A DNA stretch of 64,000 nt from Ketobacter sp963922875 (GCA_963922875.1 CAWUJH010000008.1:202137-266136), one strand, 5' to 3'; shown: positions 32,698 to 41,874, counted from the first letter of the stretch. Program-made: numbers and translations. The notes: a model not told the origin generated them from the letters alone.

Positions 32698-32731
32698 AAA
32701 AAAACGGCATGCGAGTAATCATGCCGTTTTT
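32698..32731 (-). terminator. Intrinsic terminator behind ihfB
   Basis: AAAAACGGCATG (32700-32711) pairs perfectly with CATGCCGTTTTT (32720-32731) around an eight-base loop. On the minus strand the stem is followed by a run of seven T, so it should stop transcription leaving ihfB. The plus-strand side also ends in T, so it can act in both directions. Confidence 0.8.
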
Positions 32732-32754
32732 ACCAGGGAATTCAAGAGAAATAC

Positions 32755-33117
32755 TTAAAACGCCGCCTGCGATGGTTCGCCGTTTTCATCCTCGTTTTCT
32801 TGATTCACCCGGTCTCTAAGTTCTTTTCCCGGTTTGAAGTGAGGCACGTACTTTCCAGTTAAGTCCACCGACTCTCCTGTCTTAGGGTTTCGACCTAAGC
32901 GAGGTGCTCTGTAGTGCAGTGAAAAACTGCCAAACCCACGGATTTCAATGCGTCCCCCAGTAGCCAATGCCTGGGACATTTCTTCGAGCATGGTCTTTAC
33001 CGCCAGTTCCACATCTTTCTGAGACAATTGTGATTGCCTCAATGCTACCCGCTCAATTAATTCAGATTTCGTTAACACGCTGTTCCTTAAGTTATCTAAA
33101 GCCCCGTTATCGTCCAT
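32755..33117 (-). CDS. ihfB: Integration host factor beta subunit
   Basis: IHF is a heterodimeric DNA-bending protein. The HU/IHF fold is unmistakable: TKSELIERVALRQSQLSQKD, KTMLEEMSQALATGGRIEIRGFGSFSLHYRAPRLGRNPKTGESV and PHFKPGKELRDRVN, with the intercalating Pro in RNPKTG. The beta subunit is identified by ERVA...LSQKDVELAVK and the FKPGKELR tail. The ATG at 33117 has an excellent GGGAGG six bases upstream but adds 13 residues before the usual MTKSEL-type start. A GTG at 33078 with AAGGAA upstream would give the standard length, so both starts may be used. The C terminus carries an acidic extension (ENEDENGEPSQAAF). Confidence 0.96.
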   Translation of the reverse strand: MDDNGALDNLRNSVLTKSELIERVALRQSQLSQKDVELAVKTMLEEMSQALATGGRIEIRGFGSFSLHYRAPRLGRNPKTGESVDLTGKYVPHFKPGKELRDRVNQENEDENGEPSQAAF

Positions 33118-33425
33118 TGCGTACCTCCCAAAAAGTACTCATTCCCTGTAGGCGCTATAAATACATTTGAGTACTTACTGGTGGCGCCAACTAGTGTTTA
33201 ACTGCGAAAATTACGCTTAACTCGTTGAGATAGCTATAGTTATCAAGATACCTCATGTTTTAAATATAGCAAACTTCCCATGAATGCAAGTATACAATCC
33301 GTTCAAAAGCGTAGTTTTTACGATTATATGGGCAACATTGTTGACTTTATGCCTGTTTTTAGAACAAAACCATATAAAAATATGATTTTCCTATGTTTTT
33401 TAACTGACTGCGGCGAGGATAAAAA
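33118..33425. other. Divergent intergenic region ihfB / rhomboid-like gene
   Basis: About 308 bases that should hold promoters for both directions. A nine-base perfect inverted repeat, AAGTACTCA (33133-33141) and TGAGTACTT (33168-33176), lies in the ihfB leader, its inner arm ending just before the ihfB ribosome-binding site. On the minus strand TTGCAT and TATATT near 33260-33290 could form a weak promoter with a short spacer. No frame here looks coding. Confidence 0.5.
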
Positions 33426-34850
33426 GTGATTGGTAAAGCCAAAATTCCGTTTGCCGGTATAGTGCTCATAACGATCATGGGCTTAATCTGGTTTACCTGG
33501 CAAATTAATGATGGAAAGCGCTTAGCTTCCGCCGTTGAGTACTACAAGACCCAATCCCTCTTTAAACTGGAATGGCAGAATTATGTAAGCCACTTATTTC
33601 AGAGGGGGCAATCTGAATCCGCAAAAGCCTTGGACGCTCTTGCCAAATCCAGCCGCAAACAGGAAGCTAACGATCACACCATTGCAACGTTAATACAGGA
33701 TCTGTCTTTTACTGACGAATTGCGCAAGACCGACGTACAGTTTTGGGGCTCAGATGTTTACAGCACCTGGTATGATTCCAGAATTAAACTCAATGAAAAA
33801 GTGGGTCAAATCAGTAAGCTGAAGTACGGCTTCATTCCACAACAACATCGCCCTCTCACCTTGATGACTTACGCGTTTCTCCACTGCAATAGCTGGCACT
33901 GGTTGTTGAGCAGCTTTATGTTATTGATGGTAACCGTTCTACTGGAACAAAAAATCAGCTCTTTTACCGTATTCATCAGTTTTTGCGTTGCCAGTATCTC
34001 CGTTGGTATCGGCCTTATGGTCTTGACTCAATCTCCTTGGGAGTATTGGCCCATAGTTGGTTCTACTGGTTCCACGTTGGCTCTCGTGGGCATGTATTTT
34101 CGCTTAGCCCCTGACCTTCGCTATGGCGCCACAGTGGCCAGCGTAGCATTGATTCTGGAAGCCATTAGATTGTACTGGATAGCCCCGCTGCCCGTTTTGT
34201 GGCCATGGATTGTTAGTGTCGGAACAACCATCGCCGTTTTCCTGACCGCAACTCACTACTTACGCCACTGGCTACCCGTTACTCACTCTTCTAACGAGCT
34301 GGTTCAAGGAGAAATGTTAGAAGATTCAGCAATCGATGACGACGATAATTTCTATTCTGAACTCGATCAATACTATCGCCATTTAGCCGCGTTTAACTTT
34401 GACACTGCCCGCGAAAAGCTGCTTAAACTAGAACAAAACTATCCCGATCGGCTCATTGTAATGGAGCAAAGATATCATTTTTGCAGACTAACATCTGATG
34501 CAACTAAAGCCAGCGAACAATTTTTGAAAATCGCGCAGATTAATCGAACTGATCGCCGCTATATTATGCTTATGCATGAGTTATATCAGGATTATTGCCA
34601 CCAGCCGGATTTTCCATCACTCCCTGATTCGCTGTTGATGTCGCTAATGCTTAGCTTTGCTCAATTTGAGTTGTGGGATACCTTAAAAGCTATGATTGAG
34701 CTAGCGCGAGAACGGGGGCTAAGAGACCCTATGATATTAAAGGTTTTGCTCATGCTTGCCCGTGGAATAGAAAAACAGGATGAAAAACTCAGCAGCAGCT
34801 ATCGAAATATGGCGGCATCACTTGAGCGCCAGCTGAAAGACCTATCGTGA
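33426..34850 (+). CDS. Rhomboid-like membrane protein, predicted catalytically inactive
   Basis: A 474-residue protein starting at GTG with GAGG upstream. An N-terminal helix (about 8-26) and a soluble region are followed by a rhomboid membrane domain: YGFIPQQHRPLTLMTYAFLHCNSWHWLLSSF matches the conserved GFIP...FLH...H..N pattern, except that the Asn is Ser. The active-site Ser motif GxSG reads GSTG (212-215), with Thr in place of Ser, and the helix that should carry the catalytic His (WWAHIGG in relatives) reads LWPWIVSVG without His. I infer a pseudoprotease that binds membrane clients. The last 150 residues are helical and TPR-like. It is convergent with tesA, overlapping by nine bases. 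Confidence 0.8.
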   Translation: MIGKAKIPFAGIVLITIMGLIWFTWQINDGKRLASAVEYYKTQSLFKLEWQNYVSHLFQRGQSESAKALDALAKSSRKQEANDHTIATLIQDLSFTDELRKTDVQFWGSDVYSTWYDSRIKLNEKVGQISKLKYGFIPQQHRPLTLMTYAFLHCNSWHWLLSSFMLLMVTVLLEQKISSFTVFISFCVASISVGIGLMVLTQSPWEYWPIVGSTGSTLALVGMYFRLAPDLRYGATVASVALILEAIRLYWIAPLPVLWPWIVSVGTTIAVFLTATHYLRHWLPVTHSSNELVQGEMLEDSAIDDDDNFYSELDQYYRHLAAFNFDTAREKLLKLEQNYPDRLIVMEQRYHFCRLTSDATKASEQFLKIAQINRTDRRYIMLMHELYQDYCHQPDFPSLPDSLLMSLMLSFAQFELWDTLKAMIELARERGLRDPMILKVLLMLARGIEKQDEKLSSSYRNMAASLERQLKDLS

Positions 34851-35492
34851 AAGATAGGGTTTAAGAAACGTCCACACCTTTTCTGCCACCTGCGGTTGAG
34901 CTTTGGCATTGGGGTGAAGACGGTCAGCTTGCATTAACTCCTGTTTCGTTGCCACAGTTTCCAGAAAAAAAGGCAATAATGGGATGTTATAGCGTTGCGA
35001 CATAGTTTCGAACACCTGCTCAAACTGATCGGTGTACTTTTTACCGTAGTTCGGTGGAATCTTCATTCCTAGCAATATTACCTGAGTACCGGATGCTTGT
35101 GCAGACTGAATCATAGTCGCTAAATTATTCTCCATTTCTTTTAAAGACAATCCTCTTAGCCCATCATTGGCGCCAAGCTCTAACAGCATCCATTGTGGCC
35201 GATATTCTTGCAACAGCGCCGGCAGTCGGGATTTTCCCGAGGCCGTTGTATCACCGCTGATACTGGCATTTACCACGTGATAATTTAAATCGGATGCCAC
35301 TATTTTCTGTTGAATTATTTGGGCCCATTCCTGCCCTTGGGGTACGCCGTACCCCACACTTAAGCTATCCCCGACAATTAATATGGTATTCGTATGGGAA
35401 CCATTAGCATAAGAGCAGGCTCCAATTAGAGATAAAACGGAGCTAGTAAAAAGAAGCAAGATTGTCATTGGCTTGCGCAAACTTCTCAACAT
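34842..35492 (-). CDS. tesA: Arylesterase/lysophospholipase TesA (GDSL/SGNH hydrolase)
   Basis: A 216-residue periplasmic SGNH hydrolase acting on acyl-CoA, lysophospholipids and aryl esters. The blocks are all there: GDSLSVGYGV with the nucleophile Ser, SISGDTTASG, LELGANDGLRG with Asn, and DRLHPNAKA with the catalytic Asp and His. The N terminus is a signal sequence. SLIGAC fits a loose lipobox, so it may be a lipoprotein instead of fully soluble. It is divergent from ybbA, with only three bases between the two ATG codons. The order tesA-ybbA-ybbP is conserved from E. coli to pseudomonads. Confidence 0.95.
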   Translation of the reverse strand: MLRSLRKPMTILLLFTSSVLSLIGACSYANGSHTNTILIVGDSLSVGYGVPQGQEWAQIIQQKIVASDLNYHVVNASISGDTTASGKSRLPALLQEYRPQWMLLELGANDGLRGLSLKEMENNLATMIQSAQASGTQVILLGMKIPPNYGKKYTDQFEQVFETMSQRYNIPLLPFFLETVATKQELMQADRLHPNAKAQPQVAEKVWTFLKPYLSR

Positions 35493-35495
35493 AGA

Positions 35496-36200
35496 ATGAT
35501 CATCTCCACAACGTTAAGGATTGAAACATTGGATAAGTCAATTGTGTTGGAAACCCGCCGCTTAAGCAAATCAGTTACTTTGGGTGAACAAAAACTGGAA
35601 ATCCTTTCAGATATCAATCTGCGTATATCCAGCGGCGGATCCTTGGCTATTGTGGGGGAATCGGGTTCTGGGAAGTCCACTTTGCTGGGTTTGCTGGCCG
35701 GCTTGGACGTTCCCACAACCGGTGAGATATATCTTTTGGGTAAGCAATTGAATCTTTTGAACGAAGACAGTCGGGCTCAAGTCCGCGCCCAGCATGTTGG
35801 CTTTGTTTTTCAAAATTTTCAACTTCTAGCCAATTTAACCGCGCTGGAAAATGTAATGTTACCCTTGGAAATTGCCAATGGTGACAACATCAAAAGTCGA
35901 GCCCTGGAGATTCTTGGGCGTGTAGGATTAAACCACCGCATCAACCATTACCCCAATCAACTTTCTGGCGGAGAGCAACAACGAGTCGCCATTGCCCGAG
36001 CCTTTGTTACCGCTCCACAAATACTGTTCGCCGATGAGCCTACCGGAAATTTGGATACTCAAACCGGGGGCCTGATTGCAAACCAGTTATTTGAATTAAA
36101 CACTACAACGAATACCACCTTGGTATTAGTAACTCACGATCATAAATTAGCAGATCGTTGCGCCAACCAAATCACCATACACGGTGGTAAAATCGTATGA
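35496..36200 (+). CDS. ybbA: ABC transporter ATP-binding protein YbbA (LolD-like)
   Basis: A 234-residue ATPase of the MacB/LolD group. Walker A GESGSGKST, the Q-loop FVFQNFQLL, signature LSGGEQQRVAIARA, Walker B ILFADEPTGNLD and the H-loop VTHDHK are intact. It powers the YbbP permease, whose gene overlaps its stop by four bases. The ATG at 35496 has no ribosome-binding site and lies three bases from the tesA start. A TTG at 35529 behind AAGGA agrees better with the usual N terminus and may be the real start. The substrate of YbbAP is not established; a link with TesA-type lipid hydrolysis is suggested by conserved neighbourhood. Confidence 0.94.
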   Translation: MIISTTLRIETLDKSIVLETRRLSKSVTLGEQKLEILSDINLRISSGGSLAIVGESGSGKSTLLGLLAGLDVPTTGEIYLLGKQLNLLNEDSRAQVRAQHVGFVFQNFQLLANLTALENVMLPLEIANGDNIKSRALEILGRVGLNHRINHYPNQLSGGEQQRVAIARAFVTAPQILFADEPTGNLDTQTGGLIANQLFELNTTTNTTLVLVTHDHKLADRCANQITIHGGKIV

Positions 36201-38698
36201 TAACCACCAATCTCCACCTCAACAAATTGGGTGCCCGTTTACTCTGGCGTGACTTGCGCTCCGGGCATATAACTATTTTGTTGATTGCACTTTTAGTTGC
36301 TGTCGCCACTCATAATACCATTGGTTTTATTACTGAGCGCATTAACAGCGCTATGGCCGTCCAATCTGCGACCTTACTGGGCGGTGATTTGGTGGTGCGT
36401 AGCCCTACAGTAACGCCCTCATTCCGCGCCGTACCAGAGTCCGTTACCGTGGCAGAAGTAGTAGAATTCCCCAGCGTTGTCATGGCAAAAGACGCTATGC
36501 AGCTGAGTTCTATTAAAGCCGTATCCGCTGCCTATCCACTTCGCTCAAACCTGCGTATAGCCAATGAACCCTACGGTGCAGAAACCACGCGTGCCAGTGG
36601 ACCGTCTCGGGGCGAAGTCTGGCTAGAAGCGCGTTTACTGAGCCAGTTGGGCGTGGCTGTGGGTGACTCCGTGGATGTTGGCAGTATCACACTAAAGGTT
36701 GGAGCCATACTCACCTATGAACCAGATTTAGGCGATGGATTCTATAGTTTTGTACCCAGATTAATTATGAATCTTAAAGATCTGGCGGCTGCAGAACTTA
36801 TCCAAGAAGGTAGTAAGGTGGACTATTTCTATCAATACTCAGGGCCTCAGGAAGCCATAAGTACACTTCAAAGCTCACTTGAAACCCAATTAAAACCTGG
36901 GCAAAGTATTTTATCCATGCAGTCACGTTCGCGCAGTATTCAGTCCGCCTTGAGCCGAGCACAAGGCTATCTGCAACTGGCAAGCCTGGTAGCGGTTCTG
37001 TTAGCGGCGGTAGCCTTAGCTATGGGGGCCCGTTATTTCAGTGAAAGTCGCTTTGATACTGCAGCTCTGCTGAGAAGCTTTGGACTGCAGTCAAATCAAG
37101 TCTTAGCGCTGTTCGTTAGTCAGTTGGTCATTCTGGCATTCGTCAGCAGCATCTTGGGTGGTGCCCTCGGCTGGGCCCTTCACTTTATTGCCATCAGCCT
37201 GCTGGGCAACCTGTTACCTGATGCAATTCCTCTTCCCTCTTTGACACCCGTATGGTCCGGGTTCGGCTTAGCATTCTTGATACTCATGGGTTTTAGCTTG
37301 CCTGCTCTACTGCAACTACAACGCACACCACCGTTACGTGTGCTGCGAAAAAACCTGGTGCCAACACCCGCCTCAATAAGTCTGGTTTATGCTGTGGTTG
37401 GTTTTACGGTTGGGATGCTAATGTGGTTTTATGTGCAGGATCTATCGCTGATTGCAGGGGTAATCATTGGTACCTTATTCGCCTGGATATTCGCTTTCGG
37501 ACTTGGCTATTTTTTTAACAAAGTGCTAGAGAAGTTAAGCCGATTCTGTCCACTACCAGTGCAGGCCGGTTTGCGCCAACTAATGCGCCGCCGATTCAGC
37601 ACACGGGTGCAGATTCTTGGATTCGGACTGACCGGAATGGCCATGCTGCTCGTGTTCTTGGTAAGAGGAGAACTTCTTGGCACTTGGCAGAAACAACTGC
37701 CAGAGCAAGCCCCCAATTATTTCGCCATGAATATCCTACCGGAAGTCAAACAACCGTTTGCTGCGGCCATTGTTCAACAGGGTCTAGTGGCTCAACCCCT
37801 TTACCCCATGATACCGGGACGGCTAACTCATATTAACAATGTTCCGGTACGAGAAGCGGTAAGTAAAGAGCAAGAAGCGCCTGAGGCGCTTAATCGAGAG
37901 CTTAACTTAAGTTGGAGTGAGACCCTACCAAGCGACAACCGAATTATTGAGGGCCAATGGTGGGATCAACTCCCCCAGTCGGTGGACTCAAAACAAGTAT
38001 CCGTTGAGCAGCGATTGGCCGCTAAGCTTGGGATAAAACTGGGCGATACCATGAGCTTCTTTGTGGCTGATAAAACGTTTTCTGCCGTCGTCACTAGCAT
38101 TCGCTCAGTGAACTGGGAGTCATTTCAACCCAATTTCTACCTGTTATTTAGTCCTGAAAACCTGGCGGGGTTACCTCATACTTTTTTAACCAGTTTTTAC
38201 GTTCAAGCAAGCCAAAAAGATCAGCTTCAGGCGCTGTCCAGACAGTTTCCTGCCGTCACCTTACTATCAGTAGACGCAATCCTCGCCCAAGTGAGACAGA
38301 TCTTACGCCAAGTGAGTACCGCCGTAGAATTTATTTTGATCTTTGTTCTGGCTGCAGGTTTGTGTATAACCTTTGCTACCCTGTTAACGACGATGCCCCA
38401 ACGATTGCGCGAGGGCGCCATAATGAGAGCGCTAGGAGCAACGAAACGTCAATTAATTCAACAACAATGGACTGAATTTTTCACCATTGGTTTAATGGCC
38501 GGAATAGTCGCTTGTGCGGGTACAGAACTGATCCGACTGATCATTTTTGTGAAGTTTTTCAATTCCCCCTATACGCCGTCACTGTGGATCTGGATAATGG
38601 TGCCCCCATTTTTGGGGTTACTGGTTGGCTGTACGGGCCAATTCAGTAGTCGTAGAATTATTAAACAATCGCCCATGGCGGCACTCAGAGAATTGTAA
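36197..38698 (+). CDS. ybbP: ABC transporter permease YbbP (FtsX-like)
   Basis: An 833-residue inner-membrane permease. The first helix follows LLWRDLRSGH, and a large periplasmic domain (about 50-245) is followed by three FtsX helices (YLQLASLVAVLLAAVALAMG and on). A second set of four inner helices, another periplasmic domain (about 500-690) and a final FtsX unit (EFILIFVLAAGLCITFATLL, AIMRALGATKRQL) complete it. This ten-helix layout is that of YbbP. It overlaps ybbA by ATGA. It probably forms a type VII-like ABC mechanotransmission complex with YbbA rather than a classical importer; the cargo is unknown. Confidence 0.94.
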   Translation: MITTNLHLNKLGARLLWRDLRSGHITILLIALLVAVATHNTIGFITERINSAMAVQSATLLGGDLVVRSPTVTPSFRAVPESVTVAEVVEFPSVVMAKDAMQLSSIKAVSAAYPLRSNLRIANEPYGAETTRASGPSRGEVWLEARLLSQLGVAVGDSVDVGSITLKVGAILTYEPDLGDGFYSFVPRLIMNLKDLAAAELIQEGSKVDYFYQYSGPQEAISTLQSSLETQLKPGQSILSMQSRSRSIQSALSRAQGYLQLASLVAVLLAAVALAMGARYFSESRFDTAALLRSFGLQSNQVLALFVSQLVILAFVSSILGGALGWALHFIAISLLGNLLPDAIPLPSLTPVWSGFGLAFLILMGFSLPALLQLQRTPPLRVLRKNLVPTPASISLVYAVVGFTVGMLMWFYVQDLSLIAGVIIGTLFAWIFAFGLGYFFNKVLEKLSRFCPLPVQAGLRQLMRRRFSTRVQILGFGLTGMAMLLVFLVRGELLGTWQKQLPEQAPNYFAMNILPEVKQPFAAAIVQQGLVAQPLYPMIPGRLTHINNVPVREAVSKEQEAPEALNRELNLSWSETLPSDNRIIEGQWWDQLPQSVDSKQVSVEQRLAAKLGIKLGDTMSFFVADKTFSAVVTSIRSVNWESFQPNFYLLFSPENLAGLPHTFLTSFYVQASQKDQLQALSRQFPAVTLLSVDAILAQVRQILRQVSTAVEFILIFVLAAGLCITFATLLTTMPQRLREGAIMRALGATKRQLIQQQWTEFFTIGLMAGIVACAGTELIRLIIFVKFFNSPYTPSLWIWIMVPPFLGLLVGCTGQFSSRRIIKQSPMAALREL

Positions 38699-38701
38699 AT
38701 T

Positions 38702-40594
38702 ATGTCATTGCTTAGGTTACGCGATATTCACCTCGCCTTTGGTGGCCCTGAATTATTAAGTGGTGCCTCATTAATCCTGGAAAAAGGCGAACGGGTCTGT
38801 TTAGTGGGCCGCAACGGCGCTGGCAAGTCAACGTTACTGAAGATAATCAGTGGGCAGATCAAACCAGATTCCGGTTCAATGGAATGGAACCAAGGCGCTA
38901 AGGTGGCCTGGCTAGAGCAGGAAGTTCCCAAGCATGCCAAAGGTACCCTGTTCGATGTGGTTGCTTCTGGGCTTGGTCAGGTGGGTGAACTGATTCAACG
39001 CTATCACCACTTGACTGAAGCCGTAGCATTGGGTGATGAAAAAGCGTTCGACCGTATGGAATCAGTGCAACGAGAACTGGAGGCTATGGACGGATGGTCG
39101 TTACAGTCGAGAGTAGAGACCACCTTATCCAAGCTGGATCTCCAAGGTGAACTTGAGTTCGAGGCGCAGTCCGGAGGAGTAAAACGTCGCGTTTTGCTGG
39201 CCAGAGCCTTAGTCCAGCAACCGGACATTTTGCTCCTGGACGAACCCACCAACCATTTGGATATCGAGTCCATTCAGTGGTTGGAAGAATTCCTGCTGAA
39301 CTATCGAAACTGTGTCCTGTTTATCACCCATGACCGTAGTTTTTTGAGCCACTTGGCCACCCGTATTATTGATCTCGACCGTGGCCAACTCACGTCCTGG
39401 CCGGGCAATTACGAAACCTATCTGCAGAGAAAGGCTGAACACCTGGAAGCCGAAGCGGCCGAATGGCAACGCTTTGATAAGAAACTCTCTCAGGAAGAAA
39501 CCTGGATCCGCCAAGGCATCAAAGCCCGCCGCACCCGTAATGAAGGTCGAGTGCGAGCGCTTGAAGCCATGCGGCGAGAGCGGTCTGATCGACGGGAGCG
39601 GCTGGGCACTGTGAATGCCAGTATTCAACAAGCCGAATTGAGTGGCAAAAAAGTTATCGAAGCTCAGAAAATTCATGTGGAATTTGATGGTAAGACCGTT
39701 ATCGACGAGCTATCCACCTTGATTCTACGGGGTGATCGAATTGGTATTATTGGCCCCAATGGGGTTGGAAAGTCCACGTTAATTAGAGTCTTACTGGGTC
39801 AGATGAAGCCAACATCAGGTTCAGTGCAACTAGGAACCAACGTAGAAATTGCTTATTTTGATCAGATGCGAGCACAGCTCGACGAATCCTTAAGCGTGCG
39901 GGAAAATGTGGGACAAGGTAGCGACACCGTTACGATAAACGGTCAGCATAAGCATATCATGGGCTATCTGCAGGATTTTCTGTTTAGTCCGGAGCGAGCC
40001 CAAACCCCCGTAAAAGCTCTGTCTGGCGGGGAGCGTAATCGCTTGTTATTGGCCAAGTTATTTACCCAACCTTCGAACCTGATGGTGCTTGACGAACCCA
40101 CCAACGATCTGGATATCGAGACCCTTGAACTGTTGGAAGAACTGATCACAAGTTATCAAGGTACCTTAATTATAGTGAGTCATGACCGCCAATTTCTCAA
40201 TAATATTGTGACCGGAACACTGGTATTTGAAGGCAAAGGTAAAGTAAACGAATATGTGGGTGGGTACGAAGACTGGCTAAGGCAAAGTTCACAGCACAAG
40301 GTGGTAGAACCTAAAAAGCCCGTCGTTACCACCCAGCCCAATAATCAACAAATCAAAGTTGATAAAAAATTGAGCTACAAAGATCAACGCACTTTAGAAC
40401 AACTGCCAAAGCAAATAGAACAACTCGAAGCTGAGCTGCAAGCGTTCCATGGGCAACTGGCTGATCCTAGCCTCTATCAATCCAGTCCGGAAAAAGCGAC
40501 CAAAATCACTCAAAAAAGTGAATCTCTCAGTGCCGAACTGGAGCGTTTATATGAAACCTGGGAAAAACTTGAGCAAATTCAGAGTAATTCCTGA
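38702..40594 (+). CDS. uup: ABC-F ATPase Uup
   Basis: A 630-residue soluble ABC-F protein with two ATPase domains. Domain 1 has Walker A GRNGAGKST (about 37-45), signature QSGGVKRRVLLARA and Walker B ILLLDEPTNHLD. The linker with KARRTRNEGRVRALEAMRRER is followed by domain 2 with GPNGVGKST, LSGGERNRLLLAKL and LMVLDEPTNDLD. The C terminus has the coiled-coil extension (about 560-630) that binds DNA in Uup. ABC-F proteins act on ribosomes, and Uup also affects transposon excision and replication intermediates. It starts three bases after ybbP ends. Confidence 0.95.
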   Translation: MSLLRLRDIHLAFGGPELLSGASLILEKGERVCLVGRNGAGKSTLLKIISGQIKPDSGSMEWNQGAKVAWLEQEVPKHAKGTLFDVVASGLGQVGELIQRYHHLTEAVALGDEKAFDRMESVQRELEAMDGWSLQSRVETTLSKLDLQGELEFEAQSGGVKRRVLLARALVQQPDILLLDEPTNHLDIESIQWLEEFLLNYRNCVLFITHDRSFLSHLATRIIDLDRGQLTSWPGNYETYLQRKAEHLEAEAAEWQRFDKKLSQEETWIRQGIKARRTRNEGRVRALEAMRRERSDRRERLGTVNASIQQAELSGKKVIEAQKIHVEFDGKTVIDELSTLILRGDRIGIIGPNGVGKSTLIRVLLGQMKPTSGSVQLGTNVEIAYFDQMRAQLDESLSVRENVGQGSDTVTINGQHKHIMGYLQDFLFSPERAQTPVKALSGGERNRLLLAKLFTQPSNLMVLDEPTNDLDIETLELLEELITSYQGTLIIVSHDRQFLNNIVTGTLVFEGKGKVNEYVGGYEDWLRQSSQHKVVEPKKPVVTTQPNNQQIKVDKKLSYKDQRTLEQLPKQIEQLEAELQAFHGQLADPSLYQSSPEKATKITQKSESLSAELERLYETWEKLEQIQSNS

Positions 40595-40614
40595 AATATA
40601 GACTTAATCTGTGC

Positions 40615-40643
40615 AATTTAGCTTCTTTTAACTAAGCTAAATT
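40615..40643 (+). terminator. AT-rich hairpin behind uup, doubtful terminator
   Basis: AATTTAGCTT (40615-40624) pairs perfectly with AAGCTAAATT (40634-40643). It lies 20 bases behind the uup stop, but AAAGGG, not a T-run, follows. It may slow or process the transcript between uup and the chemoreceptor-like gene. Confidence 0.35.
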
Positions 40644-40675
40644 AAAGGGATTTTAGTGGTGTGGGCTTCTGAAGT

Positions 40676-41857
40676 TTGAATAACTTAATGTGGTTAACCT
40701 GGATGGTTGGTTGCGTGACGGCAGCTTGTATCCTCAAAGCGGAAACCTTAGTGTGGGAGGGCCTTTGGTTTTGCTTTCTTGCCATTTTCCTAATGGCTGT
40801 ACAGCACTTCACGAGGAATAAATCGGGGGCTACACCCTTTGAAGGAGCAGCTTCTAGCACGTTTTCTTTGGATAAAAGCCCCATCACCGAAGGTTTCAAT
40901 GTTTACTCGAACAACCTCAAAGGTATTCAGAAAAAAATGAACACCTTAGAGAGCGCAATCAGTGATAGCAGTCAAACCCTATCCAATTGCTTCCTCCATT
41001 TAAGCGCTTCCGCAAAACAAACCAACGATATTATTCGCGAAACCGTAGGTTTGGTAACCAATGCCCGTAAAGAGTTCGATCCTACCAATAAACAAATTAC
41101 TGTGGATCAATTTGCCGCTGGTGTGGATGAAATACTGGGGCGGTATGTGAATCTTCTGGTGGAAATCAGCAGTAAAAGTGTCTTTGCCGTTCACCATATA
41201 AATGACATGGAAAAAGGGCTGGATCAAATGTTTAAACTACTGGCCAACGTGAGAAAAATTTCCAAGCAAACCAATCTACTGGCCCTGAATGCGGCCATCG
41301 AAGCCGCCCGCGCCGGTGAAGCTGGCCGAGGATTTGCCGTCGTTGCCGACGAAGTAAGAAAATTATCTGTAGATACCAATGAATTTAACGACCAAATTCA
41401 GGCGCAAGCTGAACATACTCGTCAGTCTATCCATAAAGTTTTTGATGTAGTTGGTGAAATCGCCTCTATGGATATGAATGGTGCGATTATGGCCAAAGCC
41501 CAAATTGATGATATGTTCAAAGAAGTCGAAAAAATGAACCGATCGGTTACTAATTCCATGACCAACATGAATACCATCAACGCCGATGTAAATCGAAATG
41601 TCAGCCTCGCAGTGAAGGCCTTGCAATATGAAGACTTTTCAACTCAGATAATCAAACAGATCAACCAGGAAATTGAAAGACTGAGCCAATTTAATGAACT
41701 ACTTGAAGGAATATGCAAATCGGCGATACTGCCAGAATCAAACCACCAATTATTAACAGACTTAGCCGTAAAAATTGAAGAAATTCAGTCCGCATCACAA
41801 TCAAATCCGAGCACCATTAAAAACGATCAAGACAGCGGTGATATCGATTTATTTTAA
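40676..41857 (+). CDS. Methyl-accepting chemotaxis protein-like receptor without HAMP domain
   Basis: A protein of up to 393 residues. Two hydrophobic helices near the N terminus (about 5-45) are followed by a long helical region and the MCP signalling tip ISKQTNLLALNAAIEAARAGEAGRGFAVVADEVRKLS at about 198-234, the most conserved part of chemoreceptors. There is no periplasmic sensor domain and no recognisable HAMP, so it would sense a membrane or cytoplasmic signal. Starts are unclear: TTG at 40676 or ATG at 40688, neither with a good ribosome-binding site. It is 17 bases from the STAS gene and probably forms one unit with the partner-switch genes. Confidence 0.85.
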   Translation: MNNLMWLTWMVGCVTAACILKAETLVWEGLWFCFLAIFLMAVQHFTRNKSGATPFEGAASSTFSLDKSPITEGFNVYSNNLKGIQKKMNTLESAISDSSQTLSNCFLHLSASAKQTNDIIRETVGLVTNARKEFDPTNKQITVDQFAAGVDEILGRYVNLLVEISSKSVFAVHHINDMEKGLDQMFKLLANVRKISKQTNLLALNAAIEAARAGEAGRGFAVVADEVRKLSVDTNEFNDQIQAQAEHTRQSIHKVFDVVGEIASMDMNGAIMAKAQIDDMFKEVEKMNRSVTNSMTNMNTINADVNRNVSLAVKALQYEDFSTQIIKQINQEIERLSQFNELLEGICKSAILPESNHQLLTDLAVKIEEIQSASQSNPSTIKNDQDSGDIDLF

Positions 41858-41874
41858 GTACAGGGAGACGTGTT

